64,000 nt of DNA, from contig NZ_BATQ01000045.1 of the NCBI RefSeq assembly GCF_000739635.1, forward strand, positions 1-64,000. Direction: 5' to 3'. Below are positions 26,883 to 34,861 of the stretch, one piece after another. A program made the translations under genes and the position numbers. Positions within the stretch are counted from its first letter, which is position 1; each line of letters starts with the position of its first letter. The notes under the pieces are model-generated. The model saw only the letters and a program-made list of their open reading frames with translations. It searched no databases and was not told the origin of the DNA. The DNA comes from Verrucomicrobium sp. BvORR034 (GTDB lineage: Bacteria > Verrucomicrobiota > Verrucomicrobiia > Verrucomicrobiales > Verrucomicrobiaceae).

Positions 26883-29297
26883 ATGTTTGACCGCATAGAA
26901 TCCTTCTTTCACCGGCTTCGTCGCCGCGTGAGCCGTAGTGAGTGGGCCATCCGCCATCTGGGGCTTAAGGCCTCTGAGGATACGGGGGAAGAGCCCGGGC
27001 TCCTGCTGATCCAGATCGACGGGCTGGCCCGCCATCAGTTGGAGGCTGCGATGAAAAAGGGGCGTATGCCCTTCCTGAAAAAGCTGGTGGATCGCAGCGA
27101 ATATCATCTTACCACCTTCTACTCGGGCCTGCCCAGCACCACTCCGGCGGTGCAGGCTGAATTGTACTACGGTGTCCACGCCGGTGTCCCAGCCTTCAGC
27201 TTTCGGGACCGGTCCACCGGTGAGACCGGGATGATGTTTTACTCGGAGTGGGCCAAGAAGTTCGAGGCAGAGTTTCAGTCGCGTGCTGAGGGCCTGCTCA
27301 AAGGCGGCAGTTCGTGGTCTAACATTTACTCCGGCGGGGCCGATCTGGAGGAGAGCCACTTTTGCGCGGCAAGCAATGGGCTGGGGGACATGTGGCGGTC
27401 GGGAAAGTTCCGCAACATGCTCTTGTTCGCCGTGCTGAACATCCCCGCGGTGTTGCGCATCCTTGGGCTGTTGCTGCTGGAGCTGGTGATTGCCGTGCCC
27501 CTGGCCCTCATTGGAGTCATCAAAGGGCAGGGCTGGGGGCGGGAGATGTCGATGGTGCTTTCGCGTACCTTTATTGGCATCGGATTGCGCGAGGTGGTGA
27601 CCATCGGAGGGAAGGTGGATGTGACACGCGGTCTTCCCATAGTGCACCTGAACTTCCTGGGCTATGACGAACTCGCCCATCGCCGCGGCCCGGGTTCGCA
27701 ATTTGCGCACTGGTCGCTGAAGGGCATCGACCGCGCCATCAAGAACCTCTATCGCGCCGCGCATCGTTCCCGCCGGCGGGATTATCAGGTGTGGATTTTT
27801 TCAGATCACGGTCAGGAGAGATCGCGGTCTTTTGCCACGGAAATCAAAGGCGGCATTGAGGCCGTGATCGCAGACTGCCTGGGGGTGGATCCTCCGACGG
27901 CACGCAAGAGTGACGCCGCAGTGACCTCCAATCCCTCCTGCAACACCCAGGCGCAAAAGCGGCGTTCCCACCCGGATGCTTCTGTGTCTGAAGGGGAGAT
28001 GAGGCGGGGCTTCACCGTCGCCGCCGTGGGGCCGGTGGGGCATGTCTATTTCAACCGGCCCGTGGAGGACGGGGAGCTCCTCCGTCTGGCCAGACAGCTG
28101 GTTCAGGAAAAACAGGTGCCGGGAGTTTTGATGAAACAAAAGGATGGCCGCATCACTTGGTATCATGCGGGCGGGAAAACTTCAGTCCCAGAGGGGGCGG
28201 CCGATTTGTTCGCCCGGCACCCGGAAGGCATGCGCCAGGTGCTGGCTGAGGATCTGGTCACCTTCTGCAACAATCCCAATGCCGGCGACCTCGTGTTGTT
28301 GGGGTGGGGGCCACAGAACAGGAACTGGACCTTTGCGGAGGAGCGCGGGTCCCACGCCGGGGCTGGGCCGGAGGAGACGCAGGGCTTCCTGCTGGTGCCC
28401 CCTGCCACCCGCGGCCTGGTGGGAGGCGGAGGTTTTGTCCGCCCTGACCGACTCCGCGCGGCCGCCCTGCATCATCTGGGACGTGATAGTGACCTCGAAC
28501 CCCATGCGGATGCCGGGGATGGGCCTGTGCTGCGGGTGATGAGCTACAATGCCCACAGTTGCATCGGCATGGATGGGCGCGTCTCGCCGCGACGCATCGC
28601 CCGGGTGATCAACCATTACTCACCGGATCTCGTGGCAGTGCAGGAACTGGAGCACGGGCGATCCCGCTCTCGTGGAGAGGACCAGGCCACGAGGGTGGCA
28701 GAGCTGACGGGGTACGAGGTGGTGTTCTGTCCTACGGTCACCCGCGCCGCGGAGCGTTATGGCCATGCCTTGCTGAGTCGTCGTCCAGTGGAGGTGGTGA
28801 AGACCGGGCAGCTCCCTGCCGATCCGGGAAACTGGTGGCCGGAGCCGCGGTCCGCCATCTGGGTGCGGACGAAGCTGGAGGGGCAGGTCGTCAATATGGT
28901 GGCCACGCACCTTGGGCTCAGTAGCAGGGAGCGTGTGGCCCAGATGCTGGCCCTGCTGGGGCCGGACTGGCTCGGTCCCGTCGTGGACAAGGAGCCAGTC
29001 GTGCTTTGTGGTGACTTCAACTTCGGGGTGGGGAGCCCTGGCTATAAACTGGCCATCACCACCCTGCGGGATGTGCAGCGGATCACGAAGGGGTGGCGTC
29101 CGGTGAACACCTTCAGCTCTCTGCAGCCGTTCATCCGGCTGGACCATGTCTTCGTTTCCTCGCACTTCGATGTGGAAAAGCTGCGCGTGCCTCGCACCCA
29201 GGTCACGCGGGTGGCTTCGGATCATCTTCCGCTGGTGGCCGACCTGCGGCTATCTTCTTCCGCAGCCGCTGAAACGACCACGCCGAAAGCACCATGA
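26883..29297 (+). CDS. Fusion of alkaline-phosphatase-fold phosphodiesterase and EEP-family domain
   Basis: 804 residues. Part 1 (about 35-480) is a type I phosphodiesterase/nucleotide pyrophosphatase-like domain: metal Asp in LLLIQIDGLARHQLE (residue 46), a probable Thr nucleophile in LPSTTPAVQAELYYG (86-87), YDELAHRRG and FSDHGQER. It is interrupted at about 178-218 by two adjacent hydrophobic stretches (LLFAVLNIPAVLRILGLLLL, LVIAVPLALIGVI), so the protein may be membrane-bound. Part 2 (about 548-790) is an endonuclease/exonuclease/phosphatase domain with MSYNAHSCIG, VAVQELEHG, MVATHLGLS, LCGDFNFG, LDHVFVSSHF and ASDHLPLVADL, all catalytic positions kept. It sits between a GT4 gene and a VTT gene. 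Both halves cleave phosphodiesters; a phospholipid or glycolipid substrate is inference. Confidence 0.88.
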   Translation: MFDRIESFFHRLRRRVSRSEWAIRHLGLKASEDTGEEPGLLLIQIDGLARHQLEAAMKKGRMPFLKKLVDRSEYHLTTFYSGLPSTTPAVQAELYYGVHAGVPAFSFRDRSTGETGMMFYSEWAKKFEAEFQSRAEGLLKGGSSWSNIYSGGADLEESHFCAASNGLGDMWRSGKFRNMLLFAVLNIPAVLRILGLLLLELVIAVPLALIGVIKGQGWGREMSMVLSRTFIGIGLREVVTIGGKVDVTRGLPIVHLNFLGYDELAHRRGPGSQFAHWSLKGIDRAIKNLYRAAHRSRRRDYQVWIFSDHGQERSRSFATEIKGGIEAVIADCLGVDPPTARKSDAAVTSNPSCNTQAQKRRSHPDASVSEGEMRRGFTVAAVGPVGHVYFNRPVEDGELLRLARQLVQEKQVPGVLMKQKDGRITWYHAGGKTSVPEGAADLFARHPEGMRQVLAEDLVTFCNNPNAGDLVLLGWGPQNRNWTFAEERGSHAGAGPEETQGFLLVPPATRGLVGGGGFVRPDRLRAAALHHLGRDSDLEPHADAGDGPVLRVMSYNAHSCIGMDGRVSPRRIARVINHYSPDLVAVQELEHGRSRSRGEDQATRVAELTGYEVVFCPTVTRAAERYGHALLSRRPVEVVKTGQLPADPGNWWPEPRSAIWVRTKLEGQVVNMVATHLGLSSRERVAQMLALLGPDWLGPVVDKEPVVLCGDFNFGVGSPGYKLAITTLRDVQRITKGWRPVNTFSSLQPFIRLDHVFVSSHFDVEKLRVPRTQVTRVASDHLPLVADLRLSSSAAAETTTPKAP

Positions 29298-29982
29298 TGA
29301 TGACGCCATAGAGCAGAAACAGGCTGACGGTCAGCGGACTCAGGCGGTCGCTGAATTCGCCGAACGCGATGCCGACAATGCTGCGGGCGACATTGATGGG
29401 CAGGCTCCATGCGAGATACACATTCAGCGGCACCCCCACCAGAGGCAGCACATAAATCTGTGCCGAATACGGGGCTCCCGGCAGCAACATGGTGAAGATG
29501 GTCAGGGGCTGGTGCGCCGCGTCCGGCAGACGTCGGCGCAGGGCGTTCAACCGGCGGGCGAAGAAGTTCGGCGCCAGGCCAACGATGCGATGCGCAGCGA
29601 GCAACTGTAGCAGGATGGAAATCGCCACTAGAGCAAATCCCCACCCCAGTCCGAAGCGCACACCCGCCACGGCGTGAAGCACACTCACGGGAAATCCCAG
29701 CAGAGGCAGCACGGTCATAAGGATGAACACCACCGGCCCATTGATGTGGGCGGCGCGGTCATGGAGTGCCGCGACATCGATCTGGCGGTATATCCAGGAG
29801 AGCAGCAGCAGGGCCGCGACCAGAATAGCCGCCAGCCGCCACTGTTGAGGCGTGACTTTGATGCGGCGGCATTTCTCCCACCAAGTGGGAGCTTGCTGGC
29901 GGAGGATGATACCCGGCCCCTGGTGATCCTCGGGGGTGGGACTGGAGGCTGGGGGCGGCATGATGGCTGGCAAAGGTTGCAC
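29203..29982 (-). CDS. TVP38/TMEM64 (VTT/DedA-superfamily) membrane protein
   Basis: 259 residues. After a Pro-rich cytoplasmic start and a first helix (LAAILVAALLLLSWIY) comes the VTT core: VLPLLGFPVSVLHAVAGVRF, re-entrant helices, PGAPYSAQIYVLPLVGVPL and LPINVARSIVGIAFG. Proteins of this superfamily move lipids between membrane leaflets or affect lipid carriers. Its 3' end overlaps by 95 bases the 3' end of the phosphodiesterase/EEP gene on the other strand. The neighbourhood suggests a link with lipid or glycolipid handling, as an inference. Confidence 0.87.
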   Translation of the reverse strand: MQPLPAIMPPPASSPTPEDHQGPGIILRQQAPTWWEKCRRIKVTPQQWRLAAILVAALLLLSWIYRQIDVAALHDRAAHINGPVVFILMTVLPLLGFPVSVLHAVAGVRFGLGWGFALVAISILLQLLAAHRIVGLAPNFFARRLNALRRRLPDAAHQPLTIFTMLLPGAPYSAQIYVLPLVGVPLNVYLAWSLPINVARSIVGIAFGEFSDRLSPLTVSLFLLYGVIIMVLSAWSFQRLRKKIAAGRPPAEDDPKPPA

Positions 29983-30087
29983 CCTTCAATCATCCATCGC
30001 GTGGCTTGATGGGGACGGTTGCTGCGGACTTGCCCAGTCCGAAAATCATGAGACAACCACCCCACAGGCATGTCTCGAATCAGAGGC

Positions 30088-30273
30088 ATGACAACTCTAC
30101 AAATGAAAGGCACTTGGAACGAGGTCAAAGGCAAGCTGAAACAGAAATATGGTCAGCTGACCGATGATGACCTCCAGTTTGAAGAGGGCAAAGAAGACGA
30201 ACTTCTGGGCCGGCTTCAAAAACGACTTGGCAGAAGCAAGGAAGATGTCCGCAAGTTCATTGCGGACCTTTGA
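30088..30273 (+). CDS. CsbD-family stress-response protein
   Basis: 61 residues from ATG 30088, chosen because MTTLQMKGTWNEVKGKLKQ aligns with the family start. The motif KQKYGQLTDDDLQFEEGKE is the CsbD core, followed by the amphipathic helix ELLGRLQKRLGRSKEDVRKF. CsbD proteins accumulate under general stress, with no known enzyme activity. The gene stands alone between convergent neighbours and ends at a strong terminator. Confidence 0.93.
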   Translation: MTTLQMKGTWNEVKGKLKQKYGQLTDDDLQFEEGKEDELLGRLQKRLGRSKEDVRKFIADL

Positions 30274-30303
30274 TTTTGGTTTTGCCAGGCGTAAACTATT
30301 TGT

Positions 30304-30338
30304 CCTGCCCGTGACGTTTGTTGCGGGCAGGTTTTTTT
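30304..30338 (+). terminator. Intrinsic terminator of the csbD gene
   Basis: CCTGCCCG at 30304-30311 pairs perfectly with CGGGCAGG at 30324-30331, followed at once by seven T residues. It reads rightwards, 31 bases after the csbD stop. Confidence 0.9.
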
Positions 30339-30347
30339 AACCCCGTT

Positions 30348-30668
30348 TCATTCTGTTCCTGAGGTTCGGTTCCTCAGACGTTTTTGCCACCTCGCCGGAT
30401 CTTGAGAACAATGAAATACGGAGTAGACGACGATACTCCCCTCGCTCGCTTCGTAAAAGAGCTCGAACGGAAATCGTCTTATCAAACCTCGACGAAATTG
30501 ATCAACGGCAACAGGAAAGATTTCGGGGTGCCTTTGAATCATGTCCGTACATGCCTCGATACAACGGAGGAACTCTTCTCCCAATCCGGGTTCCCGGCTC
30601 TCGTACCACTCAAATGCAGTGGAGACGTCGATAGCAGCTTCTGGGGTGTACCTTAAAGCCTTAGTCAT
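30348..30668 (-). CDS. RelE/ParE-family toxin
   Basis: 106 residues. The family start YTPEAAIDVSTAFEWYE, the middle GLGEEFLRCIEACTDMIQRHP and the core RRGLIRRFPFELFYEASEG followed by VYSVFHCSQDPARWQKR match ParE-type toxins. The start overlaps the end of the antitoxin gene by eight bases, the usual order and coupling of a type II pair. ParE toxins target gyrase and RelE toxins cut mRNA; the target of this one is unknown. GC content is a little lower than in the surroundings. Confidence 0.92.
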   Translation of the reverse strand: MTKALRYTPEAAIDVSTAFEWYESREPGLGEEFLRCIEACTDMIQRHPEIFPVAVDQFRRGLIRRFPFELFYEASEGSIVVYSVFHCSQDPARWQKRLRNRTSGTE

Positions 30669-30891
30669 TCGCAGTCCGAGCGATCTGCTTCACTTGTTCC
30701 CAAGAGAGCGAAGACGCTGGATTCTGCGTCAGCGCATCTTTGCGTCTCCGCAGTTCGTCCATCTTCCAGCTTGAAAGATCTGGCACCGCAGCACCTGATT
30801 CCTCGTTGGCAATGCTATCCCACAGATCTTCAACCAACTGGAGGCGCTCAGCCCGGCCAAGCTTGAAGAGGGGGGCAAATTCAGCCTTCAT
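30661..30891 (-). CDS. Addiction-module antitoxin of the RelE/ParE pair
   Basis: 76 residues. LGRAERLQLVEDLWDSIANEE is the signature of the putative addiction-module component family (PF09720 type), which pairs with RelE/ParE toxins; the C-terminal part SWEQVKQIARTAND is short. It lies upstream of and overlaps the toxin gene, so antitoxin is made first. It would bind the toxin and likely repress the shared promoter. Confidence 0.9.
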   Translation of the reverse strand: MKAEFAPLFKLGRAERLQLVEDLWDSIANEESGAAVPDLSSWKMDELRRRKDALTQNPASSLSWEQVKQIARTAND

Positions 30892-30946
30892 TGGGTGACG
30901 ATTAGCCTAAAAAGAAGCTTTGATCAAGTAAATGCGGGGTGCCCCG

Positions 30947-32083
30947 TCAATCCAGCGTCATCTTGTACCGCTTGAGCGCCAGGGAGGAGGCGACCAGGAC
31001 AAAGGCGAGGATGGGCCAGACGTGGGGCAAAACTTCATACATCGTGTTGTCCTTGAGCAGGATGCCGCGGACGATGCGGAGAAAGTGAGTGAGCGGGAAG
31101 ACGCTGCCGACGTACTGTGCCCACTCCGGCATGCCGCGGAAGGGGAACATGAATCCTGAGAGAAGAATGTTCGGGAGGAAAAAGAACATGGTCATCTGCA
31201 TGGCCTGCAACTGACTTTTCGCCAGGGTGGAAAACGTGAACCCTACGGCCAGGCAGGCGACGATGAAGAGACCTGCCGCACCTGCCAGCAGGGCGAGCGA
31301 TCCCAGCATGGGTACCTGAAAAAGCACCTTGGCGGCCACCAGAATGACGCCCACCTGCACGTAGCCAATGACCACATAGGGGATGATCTTTCCCACCATG
31401 ACCTCGAGCGGGCGGGCGGGAGTGGCCAGCAGATTTTCCATGGTGCCCTTTTCCCGCTCGCGGGTGACGGAGAGCGCGGTCATCATGATCATGGTCATGG
31501 TGAGGATCACGCCCATGAGGCCGGGTACGATGTTATAACTCGTCAGCCCCTCGGGATTGTAGCGCCGCTGCACGCGCACCTCAAAGGGGTCTTCACTGGT
31601 CTTCAGCGAGGCCAGAGGTCCGCTCAACTCCCGGTTGATGGACTGGCGGCCCAGGGTGCTGATCACGCTAAGGGCATTCCCGGTCGCCGAAGGGTCAGTG
31701 GCGTCCGCAGCGAGCAGGACGTTTGGTCGCTCTCCGCGTTGCAAGCTGCGATCGAAGCCTGAGGGGATCACCAGGAGAAATTGCACCTCCCCGAGGGCCA
31801 GCAGGCGGTCGCCCTCGTCCTCGCTGGCGGGCTTGTGGGTCACTTCAAAGTACGCGGAGTTCTCCAGCGCACTCACCATGCTTCGCGCAAATGGACCGGG
31901 ATCCGCACAGACCACCGCCGTGGGCAACTGTTTGGGATCGGAGTTGATCGCGTAGCCAAAGAGCAACAGCTGCAAGAGCGGCACGCCGATCATCATCGCA
32001 AACGTGAGTCGATCCCGGCGCACCTGGATGAACTCCTTGATGAGGACGGCCCGGACTCGTGCGAGGGAGAAGCGGTGGCTCAT
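30947..32083 (-). CDS. ABC-2 type exporter permease
   Basis: 378 residues. The first membrane helix (LTFAMMIGVPLLQLLLFGYAI) is followed by a large extracytoplasmic loop (about 45-175), then five helices with the ABC-2 signature YNPEGLTSYNIVPGLMGVIL and TVTREREKGTMENLLATP. It matches YbhS/YbhR-type permeases that extrude drugs or hydrophobic compounds with a HlyD-type adaptor. Only one permease gene is present, so it may work as a homodimer. It is the last gene of the operon, separated from the ATPase gene by a 107-base stretch of GTTA repeats. Confidence 0.92.
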   Translation of the reverse strand: MSHRFSLARVRAVLIKEFIQVRRDRLTFAMMIGVPLLQLLLFGYAINSDPKQLPTAVVCADPGPFARSMVSALENSAYFEVTHKPASEDEGDRLLALGEVQFLLVIPSGFDRSLQRGERPNVLLAADATDPSATGNALSVISTLGRQSINRELSGPLASLKTSEDPFEVRVQRRYNPEGLTSYNIVPGLMGVILTMTMIMMTALSVTREREKGTMENLLATPARPLEVMVGKIIPYVVIGYVQVGVILVAAKVLFQVPMLGSLALLAGAAGLFIVACLAVGFTFSTLAKSQLQAMQMTMFFFLPNILLSGFMFPFRGMPEWAQYVGSVFPLTHFLRIVRGILLKDNTMYEVLPHVWPILAFVLVASSLALKRYKMTLD

Positions 32084-32092
32084 GGGGGGGAG

Positions 32093-32195
32093 GAGTTATG
32101 GGTTAGGAGTTGGAAGGCGGAGTGGAGTCTGAAGTGGGGATGGTGCATGTGGCATCTAACATCTAACTCATAACTTTTAACCTCTAACCCCTAGC
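32093..32195. repeat. GTTA short-repeat inverted pair (site B)
   Basis: A left arm (GAGTTATGGGTTAGGAGTT, 32093-32111) and a longer right arm of the complementary type (32153-32195, units TAACATC, TAACTCA, TAACTTT, TAACCTC, TAACCCC) face each other inside an operon. The TAG stop codon of the ATPase gene lies in the right arm. The arms could fold into a long imperfect hairpin in the mRNA. Confidence 0.65.
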
Positions 32196-33111
32196 CAAAA
32201 TTATCGACACTCTTGTCCATCAGACTAATGAACACGTCTTCCAGGCCCGGCTTGATGCGATGCAGCGTCAGGTCAGAACGCTGGCGGAAGGGGGCCAGTG
32301 CCTTCTCCAGGGCATCGTGGTTGCGCCCGCTCACGTGAAGGGTCAGGCCAAAAGGAACCACCATTTCCACCTCGGACAGCTGCCTGAGTTCACGGGAGAG
32401 CTCGGGAAGGTCTGAGCCGGACACTTCCCAGATGTCCAGTCCGGAGCGGTCCACGACCTCTCCGGCGGTGCCTTCCACCACCTTCCTGCCGTAGGCCATG
32501 TACACCAGTTCATGGCACTGCTCGGCCTCGTCCATGTAGTGGGTGCTGACTAGCACCGTCATGCCTTCTGAGGCGAGCTGGTGAATGTTCTCCCAGAAAT
32601 CTCGACGGGCCTTGGGGTCCACGCCAGCGGTGGGCTCGTCCAGCAGCAGCAGCTTGGGTTCGTGGAGCAAACAGGCGGCGAGCGCCAGGCGCTGCTTCCA
32701 GCCTCCGGAGAGGGAACCGGCGAGTTGCTGTCTGCGGGTGGCCAGGCCAAGACGTTCAAGGGTCTTTGCCACCACCTCTTTTCTTCGCGGCACGGCATAG
32801 ATGCGGGCTATGAAGTCGAGGTTTTCTGAAATGCTCAGATCCTCGTAGAGACTGAACTTCTGGGTCATGTAGCCGACGTGCTTTTTAATCTCGGCAGTCT
32901 GGGTGCGAATGTCGAAGTCCAGGCAGGTTCCTTCTCCCGCATCCGGGGTCAGCAGCCCGCACAGCATGCGGATGGTCGTCGTCTTGCCACTTCCGTTGGG
33001 TCCCAGGAAGCCGTGAATGCGGCCGCCTTCCACCCGGATGGAAAAGTCATCCACCACCTTGCGGCCGTCGAAGGCCTTGGTGAGGTGTCGGACGTCGATG
33101 ACAGCACTCAT
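32191..33111 (-). CDS. ABC exporter ATP-binding protein
   Basis: 306 residues. Walker A in FLGPNGSGKTTTIRML (about 36-51), the signature LSGGWKQRLALA and Walker B LLLLDEPTAGVDPKAR are intact, with the switch His in VLVSTHYMDEAE. The C-terminal extension is of the DrrA/YbhF type. It powers the adjacent permease. It is a single ATPase unit, whereas E. coli YbhF is a tandem fusion, so a homodimer is expected. Confidence 0.95.
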   Translation of the reverse strand: MSAVIDVRHLTKAFDGRKVVDDFSIRVEGGRIHGFLGPNGSGKTTTIRMLCGLLTPDAGEGTCLDFDIRTQTAEIKKHVGYMTQKFSLYEDLSISENLDFIARIYAVPRRKEVVAKTLERLGLATRRQQLAGSLSGGWKQRLALAACLLHEPKLLLLDEPTAGVDPKARRDFWENIHQLASEGMTVLVSTHYMDEAEQCHELVYMAYGRKVVEGTAGEVVDRSGLDIWEVSGSDLPELSRELRQLSEVEMVVPFGLTLHVSGRNHDALEKALAPFRQRSDLTLHRIKPGLEDVFISLMDKSVDNFG

Positions 33112-33135
33112 GGTCGCGATCCTTGGGGTTGTTTC

Positions 33136-34083
33136 CTAATGGAGGTGCACTTCCACCGGCTGACCGGGGTGCAGTTTAGGGGCATCCGCAGCCTGTGGGC
33201 GGGCCTCACACAGAAAGACAAGCTTCTCCCTCGTCTCCCGGCTGTAGATAACAGGGGGCGTGTACTCTGCCTGGCTGGAGATGAAGCTGACCGTCGCCTG
33301 CACGGGGGCGGCTCCGTCCATGTGGATCGCGACGCTGGCCCCCTTGGACAGGCGGGCCAGCTGAGCCTCCGGCACATAGAAGCGGATTTTCACGTTCGCC
33401 GGTGGCAGCAGGGTTACCACAGGTGTGCCTGCGGGGATCCATTCCCCGGCTTCATAGAGGGTGTCTTCCACCCGGGCGGCGGCTGGCGCAGTCTGCGTCT
33501 TTTCCTTTAACCTCCACTCCGCCCCGGCGAGCTGATCACGAGCCGCCTTCACTTCGGACTGCGCGGCTTCGATGGCGTCGGGCCGACCACCAAGTTTGGC
33601 CACCACAATCTGTGCGGAGAGCTCAGCCACCCTGGCCCGGTCCCGGTGCTCATTGGAGCGGGCCTGATCCAGGTCTGCGGCCGCCAGCGCTTTGGACCGT
33701 ACCAGCGGCTCCACGCGTTTCAACTCGGCCGAAGAAAGGTCCAGCGCAGCCTGCGCCTGCCGGAGGCTTGCATCCTTTGCCGCAAGTTCCTCGGTGCGAT
33801 CACCCTTCAGCAGGTCGGCCAGCCGGGCCTCCGCGGTGGCCACTCTTGCAGCCGCCTCGTTGCGCGCGGCCAGTTCGTCATCCGTGTTCAGGGAGAACAG
33901 CGGCGCTCCGGCAGTGATTTCATCGCCCCGCATGACATCGCGTTTCACCAGGCGGCCCGCCACCGGGGCCGCCACCCGGACGTAGTCGGCCTCCACATAG
34001 CCGTTGAGCAGATTGGGATCGCTCTTGGTGCATGCAGGGAGGGCCAGCAAAGTGGCCAGGAGCATGGGAAGCCGAGTTTTCAT
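33136..34083 (-). CDS. HlyD/YbhG-type efflux adaptor lipoprotein
   Basis: 315 residues. A lipobox ALPAC puts the lipid on Cys at about residue 18. Then GYVEADYVRVAAPVAGRLVK (lipoyl half), a long coiled-coil hairpin (about 70-200, rich in Ala, Glu, Arg) and the second half APAAARVEDTLYEAGEWI followed by the barrel VKIRFYVPEAQLARL. It bridges the ABC exporter to an outer-membrane channel. Its start overlaps the stop of the TetR gene (ATGA) and the ATPase gene follows after 24 bases. Confidence 0.92.
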   Translation of the reverse strand: MKTRLPMLLATLLALPACTKSDPNLLNGYVEADYVRVAAPVAGRLVKRDVMRGDEITAGAPLFSLNTDDELAARNEAAARVATAEARLADLLKGDRTEELAAKDASLRQAQAALDLSSAELKRVEPLVRSKALAAADLDQARSNEHRDRARVAELSAQIVVAKLGGRPDAIEAAQSEVKAARDQLAGAEWRLKEKTQTAPAAARVEDTLYEAGEWIPAGTPVVTLLPPANVKIRFYVPEAQLARLSKGASVAIHMDGAAPVQATVSFISSQAEYTPPVIYSRETREKLVFLCEARPQAADAPKLHPGQPVEVHLH

Positions 34084-34742
34084 GTGGGTTTCTGGTTGGT
34101 GATGGCAGCTGGAGGCAGGGCCGATTGCAGCCCTGCTAGCGCCATGTCGATGCGTTGGGAAATGGCCTCATCACTGAAGACAGCGTTCTCCAGCCCCTCG
34201 AGAAGCGGTGCAGGTACGAGGTCAAACTTGGACATCACCGTGCCCACCACGAAGGGCATGGTGATGCTGCCAGCGATGAAGCCAATCAGCTGGGGCACAG
34301 CAATCGCCGGAAGCTGCCCCGCAGCCTGCGCAGCCATCATACGGGGCACCATGGTACCGATGATGCGGGGCTGGTTCTTGACGAAACCGTTGACCACCAC
34401 CTGTTCGCCCGCCATCGCATCAGCCGCGAGCCGCATGAGGAGCTCGCGATGGTCTCGGGCCCAGCGGCCGAGGGCATTGAGTGCCGTTCGCAGGTTCTCC
34501 AAAGGGGAGGCGTCGGGCTGGGAGGTGTGCTCCAGCCTCGCCAGGATCTCATCGTAGGTGCGGCTGATGAGCGTCTCCAGAAACGCCTCCTTGTTCCCAA
34601 AATGGTAGTGGAACATCCCCAGGTTGACCCCGGCGTGGCTGGCCACCTGGCGGAGGCTGAGTTTGTGGCAGCCCGTCGTGGGGAGCAGTTCCCGAGCAGC
34701 GGCCAGGAGCTTCTCATCGACGTGGGAGGAAGGGCGGGGCAT
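34080..34742 (-). CDS. TetR-family repressor of the ABC exporter operon
   Basis: 220 residues from ATG 34742 (MPRPSSHVDEKLLAAARELL); the frame stays open upstream but crosses the operator and has no coding character. The helix-turn-helix LSLRQVASHAGVNLGMFHYHF lies at about 29-49, followed by the CecR (YbiH)-type ligand domain. It is the first gene of the exporter operon, with a 20-base palindrome just upstream, so autorepression is likely. E. coli ybiH/ybhGFSR has the same gene order. Confidence 0.92.
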   Translation of the reverse strand: MPRPSSHVDEKLLAAARELLPTTGCHKLSLRQVASHAGVNLGMFHYHFGNKEAFLETLISRTYDEILARLEHTSQPDASPLENLRTALNALGRWARDHRELLMRLAADAMAGEQVVVNGFVKNQPRIIGTMVPRMMAAQAAGQLPAIAVPQLIGFIAGSITMPFVVGTVMSKFDLVPAPLLEGLENAVFSDEAISQRIDMALAGLQSALPPAAITNQKPT

Positions 34743-34747
34743 GGGGG

Positions 34748-34767
34748 AATTATACAAGTGTATAATT
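34748..34767. promoter_or_regulatory. Perfect palindrome, probable TetR operator
   Basis: AATTATACA and its exact complement TGTATAATT are separated by AG. The site begins six bases upstream of the TetR start codon and lies in the divergent promoter region shared with the methyltransferase gene, so it may act on both. Confidence 0.72.
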
Positions 34768-34861
34768 ATACGCGCGACTAAAAAAATGAGTTTTTTTGCT
34801 GACGGCTGTTTAGGGGTCTGTTTTTTGAACAAGAGGACCCTGAAGTGGCACCCACTCCTTT

